NCBI RefSeq assembly: GCF_002775205.1
Contig: NC_036443.1
Span: 17,956,373 to 18,020,372 of the forward strand
Direction: 5' to 3'
Source of the DNA: Xiphophorus maculatus
Taxonomy: Eukaryota > Chordata > Actinopteri > Cyprinodontiformes > Poeciliidae
DNA length: 64,000 nt
A model generated the notes under the pieces. It did not search any database and had not been told where the DNA came from. It worked only from the letters and a program-made list of their open reading frames with translations. The first letter of the stretch is position 1. Every line of letters begins with the position of its first letter. Below, piece after piece: positions 57,366 through 64,000 of this stretch. Both the position numbers and the translations under genes were made by a program.

Positions 57366-58490
57366 GCTTTCTGGTCCTTATTTTTCTTATCAAATTGTTC
57401 ATTGAGGTGCAGATACTTATTTTTTAAACTTCCGACGCCGCATCACAGGAAATGAACGGCGTTTCACTATAAGACGTGTGAACAGCCGGCAAACATGACA
57501 AATAGTCTAACAGAACCGAAAATGAGCCACGTGGAAGCAAAGGGCATGAACTTTTAAAACTTGTCTGAAATAATTTGGTATTTATAAAAGATGAGCTTTT
57601 TTCATCTTTTGTCCATAGCAAAAAAGGGAATTTTGTTGGAATTTTATGTGAAGAACCAACATAAAATGATGCACAACTATTAGATGGAAGGAAATACGGT
57701 TTTCAAAAATGGTTCCAAAGTAAAATGTGAAATTTGTTGCATGTATATAAATGTAACTTTGTAAAGCCAAACTTTTGCAGCTGCAGATGTTTTGAGGCAT
57801 GTGAATAATCTTTGCACATTTAAATACTAAACATTTTCAGCTATTCTTTGCAGAACAGCAACTAAGAGCATGTATCTTTGAGTCTGGACTTTGACTGAGC
57901 CATTCTCTCCCACATATTTGCTTTAAACTAACCCTGGGTTGACCAAAGGTTGAGCTTTTTGCAGCCATCAGAATGATTTTGTGCAGCCCTGAATCCCTGA
58001 TTTAAGAAATAAGTGAATCTTTAGGGTGCAGGAAGCCTTTGAAAAATGCAAAATGTTAAAATTGAAAATGCTAGGTAAAACCTAAAGCATTTAGGTTGCT
58101 TTGCATTCTTTTTAATGTAAGTAGGACCACATACATTGAGCAACTCTTAGAAGCAGATTAAGAAAACTCATTACAAAGACACTTCCTATGTATTTTCCAG
58201 CCATTTTATACCACAATAAATGATCACCTTTACTTAACTGTTGTATTTATCAAGCCTGACTGCAGTCGGCCGTGTCTTTTTAAGCCCATCACAATAACAC
58301 CACTCCTCTATACAGTTTACAGTGAGCACTATATCACATTAAATCTGAGTAAAATTCAGTTTAAAGTTTCTGTATTTTGTCTTCTAAAGAAATTATCCTT
58401 CAAACGGTAAAATGTTTCAGACTGTTTTGTTTGGTTTACTCATCTTGGACCAGTGAAGGAGAAACAGGTTTGAATTCATTACATTCTGTT
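57366..58490. other. plcg1-zhx3 convergent intergenic region
   Basis: About 1.1 kb between the inferred 3' ends of two converging genes. About 440 bases (57640-58080) are a Tc1-like relic. I see no gene in it. Confidence 0.55.
57640..58080 (-). mobile_element. Tc1-like transposon relic
   Basis: The left edge carries GAACCAACATAAAATGATGC and a GGAAGGAAATACGGTTTTCAA stretch, like Tc1 terminal sequence. GAGTCTGGACTTTGACTGAG near 57880 is the complement of the SVKSRLKP/SPDLNP-type region. Frames are broken and most of the element is missing. Confidence 0.65.
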
Positions 58491-58491
58491 G

Positions 58492-58497
58492 TTTATT
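58492..58497 (-). terminator. zhx3: Candidate poly(A) signal of zhx3
   Basis: TTTATT on the plus strand (AATAAA on the minus), about 620 bases beyond the zhx3 stop. It would give a short 3' UTR. Other signals are possible. Confidence 0.35.
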
Positions 58498-59114
58498 CTC
58501 CAAATGCATCTGTAAAAATTGTACATCGAGCATGAGTATGGAACTGTGGTAAAAGTTCTGATCTTTTGCATTTATTCCTAAGACAGTTTCATAAAAACAA
58601 ACGAGACATAGAGAAGCACTTGATGCTACCAGAAGATCTGAACTCCATGTGGTTTTAGCACATCGTCCCATTCCTTTGGGCGTCACAGGATGCCCGCCTT
58701 CACTCCAAACGTCTCCCAGACCAAAGTCTGTCCGATCCAAGCAGAGAAAACGCATTCAAGGAGCGACAAAGACGCACCGAGAGCAGCCGAGTTTGGACGT
58801 TTAGCTGAGCAGAAAGAACAAGACTGGGGGGAAAAAAAGTTCATCTAAGGCCTTGGCAAACGCCCAGCGGCGACGACTTGATGACAAACTTCCCATCACT
58901 CATGGTCAGACCTCCGTCCACCAAACATGTGGTCATCAAGTAAAACCGGGATGATGGCGTCACATGGCACACGGAGGGACCGAGGGCTGGCTGTAGTGTC
59001 CGTCTCTAGTAGAGGGAGACGACGGATCTGGGGTCAGTTTCAAACCACTGATCCAGTCACAAACCATCTGCTGTCCTGCCGGAACAAAGACCTCCTGCTT
59101 TGTGAACTCTGTCC

Positions 59115-60534
59115 TCATACTGAGGCCTCTTCACTTCCTGTAGAGGGGGAAAAAAGCAACAAATGATTCAGAAAAGATGTAAATCTATAGTTGAGCTGTT
59201 TAGTTGGGCCAGACAGGCAGGAAGTGAATGTCTGCCACAGCACGCCTCATTACTCATCATAACATTGGTGTGTTTGTAGGTTCCACCCTTGCATTTCTGT
59301 GCCACCTGATCATTTCGCACACACAGCTGTTGACGCAGCACTCAATTTCTCCCACAAATGACGTCAGTCTTACAGATGACTTCCTGTTTTTCTTTGTTGC
59401 ATTTAATTATTAAGAGGTGTGCGAGTGGTAGCTTCTTGAAAAAGTCAAATTTTGCTTTACACACACACACACATTTTTCTTGTGGTTAAAAAAACAAAAA
59501 CACAAACCATGGAATCCAGAATTACCTGTAGCAGCAGCAGAGCTGTCGGCGTCAGCCTCCGCCCCACACACCGACGGCTCCATCTTCTCCTCCGTCCCGC
59601 CGCCCGGCTGTGGCTCCAGAGCCGAGGATCCTGTCGGCGGCGCCGCTGCTTCCTCTGCGGCGACGGCTTCCGTTCCCGCCTGCTGTGCAGCGCTTTGCTT
59701 AGCGTCGGGGATCGCTCCCCTGGTAGAGAACCAATGCCGCACCAAGTCGCCTGTCAGACCAGTTTTCTCAGCCAGCTCCTTTATCTAGGACGGAATCGTA
59801 AAGGTTTTATTAATTAGATGCAGGGACATGTTAAAGCTGAACACCTTGAGACTGCAAAGAAACCATTAGGATTTAAATTCAGCTCATTTGAAAGCTTTGA
59901 AATGTTCTTTCCAGGTTTCATGCAAAATGTCATTTACCTCAGTGATCTAACCATTTCTGCTTTTACCGTTTAAAAGTATTTTATTTTGTAATAAAATAAA
60001 TAAATGAAACCTAAAAAATTAAGAATTCTTAGAAATAGCAAGGAAATGTCTGTTATTATTGATAAAAATATTACATTAAATATTTACTATAACTGTTTAT
60101 ACCAGGTGTTTTGTTTTCCTACTTTGCTTTAATCAAATAATTCCTGTCATGCAGTGGGGACATGGATAATAGATGAGGAAGAAAAAGAATGTTTATTAAA
60201 CCGAAATAAAATACCAAAAGGAGAAACATTTTTTCATAAAATTAAACAAAACAACTACATGAAGTTTGCGTCTCTGGAGTGGGAGGATAAAAACAGCAAA
60301 GAGATGATTTCACTCACAATGAAAACATCTAAAACTTTGCCGTTTCATAAGGAGATTTCTTTTTCATGTAGTGCAGTGAACAAAAGACTCTCATCTCTTT
60401 AGAGATAAAAGACGACAGATGAATTTAGGAGGAATCAAGACCTGAGGTGTGAATTAACTTCAAAGATCTCAGCATCCAAGGAGCTTCCTGAGAATTCCCA
60501 CAGCAAACAGAGCAGCACGGCTCGTATCTGAAGG

Positions 60535-60586
<52 letters not shown>

Positions 60587-63500
60587 TTTAAAACTATCTA
60601 AAATATCACTGACTGTGTTATGAGAGTTTCATGGTGTGACGACAGTTTTACAACATCATGGTGCCTAATGTGATCCAACTGCTGTTATTCAAAAACGGAA
60701 AAGCATCAGCTGCACCTGCTGCTGCAAAAATTACACAGCCTACATTATTATTAGACTCACATTATTGGATATTTATTTATATAGAGACAAAAACAAAAAT
60801 ACAGGATTAACATCTGTAAGTTTGGAAAACGCTTTCACGTACTTATTGCACAAAATGTTTCACCTCATTGTTGTTCTGCTCGCAGGTTGATTAGCTGAGA
60901 TGCTCAACAGCTTAAAAACCAGCATAACGTATGCAAATAAATCACAGGAATGTTGATCACTTGGAGAGTTAACCTTTGAACTTCCGATTGAAATCAATCA
61001 ATATTATTCAAACTCTAAATAAATATTGTAATATTATTATTAAACACTATGCCATCCTTTTGTTACACCATTTGGTTTTTATGCATCAAATAGAGCTGGG
61101 ACTGTAACATGTTCATTTTGATGAATTATTTACAATCATTTTTAACATGTTAAAATGATTTAATGCAGCTAATCACATTACACATACAAAAGTCCTGAGT
61201 CAGAAGCTTTTTATAAATGTGTTTCTGGTCCACTCATGAATCTGATGCACAAATTAGATCCGATTAGATCCCGCTACGGACGACAAAGTGGCTTTTCCTC
61301 ATTTGTGCTTCAAAAAGTGATTTGATTTGATTTTTTCATAGAAGCAACATGAAGGTTCAGAGGTTCCTGAAAGCTGAATATGTATATTTGCACCAATCTG
61401 ACTGTTTAATGGCCTGAATAATTAAAAGCAATAAATGTTTGGTTGTTGAGCTTATATGTGTCTGTTTATTCAAAAATGTATGCAAAAAGGGGCTATGAAT
61501 TTTAAATGATTATTTTATTGATATATGGTTTTTGACTGAAGTACAATGAATTTTGAATAATTCTTGCAGATCCTGCAATTAACTTAGAGGGGGAAGACAT
61601 GACCTGTACCTGGGAGTCGTCCAGCCTGCCGTGGGCGTCCAGATGGTCCTGCAGGACCTTGGAGCCGTCCCTCTGCAGCTCCTCCTCCAGGGCCAGGTTC
61701 TGGTACTCCTCCAGCCACTTCAGCAGTCCGTTCTTCTGGACGTACCGGGAGTCCCCGAACCAGCGCACCACCTCAGGTCTGGGCAGCCCTGTTCCTGAGA
61801 TGAGCTCATCGTACTGAGTGGCGCTGGGCCACTGGGTTCGGGCGTAGACTTGCTTTAGCAGGTGGAGCTGCTCCGCCGTCTTCTTCCCTCGGACAGTTGT
61901 GGGTTTGGGGGAGTGGGAGGTTTTCTGTGTTGGGGTGGAAGGTTGGGAAGGTTTAGTGGTGGTGGAAGAGGTGGGGCCCTGGGTGGAGGCAGGCGTGCTG
62001 CCAGGCTGAGAGCTCGTACTACCAGATCCCTCCCCCTCTGCTTTACTGCTAGCCTCGGTCACCTTCAGCATCTTCAGATTTATTTTGATGGGGTTCACTT
62101 TCGGTTCCCCTGAACCGTCATCCCTCTGCCTCTCTTCTCCATCCACCTCCATCTCCTCCTCGTCCTCCTTCGGCTTCCGCTCCGCCTCCTCCTTCTTCTT
62201 CTCAGCAGCCACTCGCTTCCTCTTCTCAGCAAACCAGCCGTGTATCTCCCGCCGAGTCATCTTGGTCTCAGAGCGCAGCCTGTCCACTTCTTCTCCTGAC
62301 GGGTCGGTGTTCTGGGCAAAGCTGGCCTCAAGGGCTATCACCTGAATGAAGGACACGCAAAGAGAGGAATATTACTGTCAAAACCATGAAAAGGTTGATT
62401 TATTTTAGTTATTTAGTGTTTCTGTGTACTGTACTCAAGCACCGAATAAGTAGTAGGAGCTCATTTTGCATGATTTACTGCATCCACGATGTTAGAGGGA
62501 TTAGCCGGTCAATCAAATGCAGTCGTACTAAAGCAGGTTTTGGTACAAAGTCTAACAGGAAATGAAATCAGCCTCTCCATAAAGCTTATCAGCAGCAAAG
62601 GGAACTCCTACAGATGACACGGCTACCCAAGTCATCACTGGCTGGGGAAGGTTCACTCTGGATTTCAAATTTCAAATAAAGAGAAAAATTTACTTTTATC
62701 TGAAAAAAACAGTTAAGGCCTTTTTCTCCCACGTTATCTTCTGACCTTGTCTCGGGGTCAGGATGGCTGGACACAAGAAAAGCAGGAGTTGAAGACCAAA
62801 TCCTGGCTCTCTGCTCCAGACACAATCCACAACTCTTCAGTCTCTCCAGGATCATGAAATGTTTTTTGCGTGATTGTTGACTGATTTTTGACACCTTTTT
62901 TAAAAGCTTGTGGTCAAATTTGCACATTTTTATTTTGCCTTATTTTTGGCCCGACATGGTCTTGCAAAAAAGTTTAAATGGCTGCACATCTTCCCAAATG
63001 ACAAAATTTTAACTATTTGAAGTATTTTCTTGAAATAGCACCTTTAATCCATATAAAGTCATGTCCTGAGAATTTGTCAAAATGGATTTTGGAAAGAAAA
63101 AAAGGCAAGTGTTACTTAGCGTCACATATGTTTTCTTCTTGCAGATTTGGCTTTCAAGAGATATTGTGAAACAGGAAGTTCAATTAGCAGAGGGCTAAGA
63201 GGATTGGTCAAAATTCAGCAAAGTTGCAGTGAGAGAGAGTTTGGGTCTCACCTGGTGGGGGTCTCTCTCCTTGTAGCGGACGGCTGTGAAATCAGGTGAG
63301 TGTAACCTGAAGAGCCTCTTGGAAGGAGCGGTGGGCGATGTGGGGGTCTGTGTTGGCGGAGGGCTCTGGGTGGTGGTGCTGGAGCTGTGCTGGGGAGTTT
63401 TGGCACCAGAGTTGCTGCTGCTACTTTCCGACAAATCAACGGGGGCGTTACAGGCGGCGGCAGCGGCGGCGGCGGCACTGCTACCAGGCGTACCTCCGCC

Positions 63501-64000
63501 GTTCCCCGCTCCAGCACTGGACTTACTCTGCCCACCCGTGCTGGAGCGGGAGCTCTTGCAGTTGCGGAAATGATAGCGTCTGTCGCTGAACCATTTGCGG
63601 ACCTCGCGCACCGTGAGGCCGGTGAGGCCGATGAGGCGGTCAACCTCCTCCTGGTCGGGCCACTGGCTCAGCAGGAAGCTGTCCTTCAGGATACTGAGCT
63701 GCTCCTGGGACTTCTTGCCTTTGTAAAAGCTGGGGTCCAGGAAGGTGCTGGAGGGGGTCCGGGAGCCGGAGCTGCTGCCCGGACCTGCAGGAGTGGGGGA
63801 GGAGGACTTAGAGGCGGGGGATGAAGCATCCTCCATTTTGATGGTTGGAGAGTCACAACCAGAAGGATCTGCTTCCTCAGTTCCTGCACTGGCCAGATTG
63901 TTATGATTGCTGCTACCATTAGCATCTTTGCTCTTTAGGTTTTCACAGCTGCTGATGACAGCTTTGTTTTCTGTGGGGGTCTTACTGTCCATCTGCCCCG
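59115..64000 (-). CDS. zhx3: Zinc fingers and homeoboxes protein 3-like, C-terminal part (5' end beyond window)
   Basis: ZHX proteins are nuclear, dimerising transcriptional repressors with two C2H2 zinc fingers and several homeodomains. Minus-strand coding exons: 64000(>)-63252, 62341-61610, 59784-59526 and 59137-59115 (stop 59117-59115). They join in frame with GT/AG borders (phases 0, 0, 1). Exon one holds a homeodomain (KKSQEQLSILKDSF, then VREVRKWFSDRRY), an Ala run and the first helix of the next (YKERDPHQ). Exon two completes it (ALEASFAQN, RLRSETKMTRREIHGWFAEKRK) and adds a further homeodomain (KKTAEQLHLLKQVYARTQWP, then VVRWFGDSRY). Exon three completes a last one (IKELAEKTGLTGDLVRHWF). 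The zinc fingers and first homeodomain should lie beyond base 64000. The homeodomain motifs match ZHX family proteins, and adjacency to plcg1 favours zhx3 over zhx1/zhx2. The predicted end is GSEEASV. Confidence 0.85.
59785..61609 (-). other. zhx3 intron, 1.8 kb
   Basis: An AT-rich intron with the (AT)n tract at 60537-60583. No gene or recognised transposon. The 82-codon plus-strand ORF at 60154-60402 has no family signal. Confidence 0.7.
60537..60583. repeat. (AT)n microsatellite
   Basis: An uninterrupted run of about 23 AT dinucleotides in a zhx3 intron. It is self-complementary and likely length-variable. Confidence 0.95.
62342..63251 (-). other. zhx3 intron, 0.9 kb
   Basis: An AT-rich intron between a GTGAGA donor and a CATTCAG acceptor on the minus strand. 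It falls inside a homeodomain. Nothing else is recognised. Confidence 0.75.

Noticed and set aside
63286..63824. Plus-strand ORFs opposite the zhx3 exon
   Set aside because: They are shadows of the GC-rich zhx3 coding exon, whose minus-strand frame encodes homeodomains.
1..64000. CRISPR arrays, operons, phage or bacterial systems
   Set aside because: The window is eukaryotic with spliced genes, and no regularly spaced repeat array is present. The alternating array at 27.9 kb has inverted units and too few copies.

Overview
This 64 kb window is vertebrate nuclear DNA, almost certainly from a ray-finned (teleost) fish. It has intron-rich genes with GT/AG splice sites, AT-rich introns, many decayed Tc1-like and hAT-like DNA transposons, and a tRNA-derived SINE. 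No bacterial, phage or organellar features were seen. Four protein-coding genes appear in the order ncoa6 (3' end, +), top1 (complete, +), plcg1 (complete, +) and zhx3 (3' part, -). In human, TOP1, PLCG1 and ZHX3 are adjacent on 20q12 and NCOA6 lies on 20q11, so the block looks like conserved synteny, from general knowledge. All exon joins were worked out by hand from reading frame, splice sites and protein conservation.

Layout. 1-2786: last six coding exons of ncoa6, a nuclear receptor coactivator; poly(A) signal near 2930. 4212-14052: top1, 21 coding exons, 766 codons, DNA topoisomerase IB with the catalytic Tyr in the penultimate coding exon. 16.5-16.8 kb: GC-rich block, the probable plcg1 promoter and non-coding first exon. 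18905-54266: plcg1, 32 coding exons, 1306 codons, phospholipase C-gamma-1 with all family domains in order and an 11.5 kb first intron. Its 3' UTR probably runs to about 57.36 kb. 59115-64000 on the minus strand: the last four coding exons of a zhx3-like zinc-finger/homeobox gene, entering from the right edge and converging on plcg1.

Function. The genes are not an operon. NCOA6 and ZHX3 are nuclear transcription cofactors or factors, TOP1 relaxes supercoils during transcription and replication, and PLCG1 is a cytoplasmic enzyme that couples tyrosine kinases to IP3/DAG signalling.

The least ordinary content is in the non-coding DNA. It includes (i) a 1.28 kb hAT-type element with an exact 8 bp target duplication; (ii) a 391 bp hAT-type element with near-identical 8 bp duplication; (iii) a tRNA-type SINE with A box, B box and target duplication, abutting a perfect 31 bp palindrome; (iv) an unusual array in which one 20-mer occurs three times in alternating orientation; (v) a possible intronic polyadenylation site that would remove the plcg1 C-terminal tail; (vi) an anomalous GC-rich block in the last top1 intron; and (vii) zhx3 coding introns that interrupt homeodomains. 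I found no evidence for a new multigene system.
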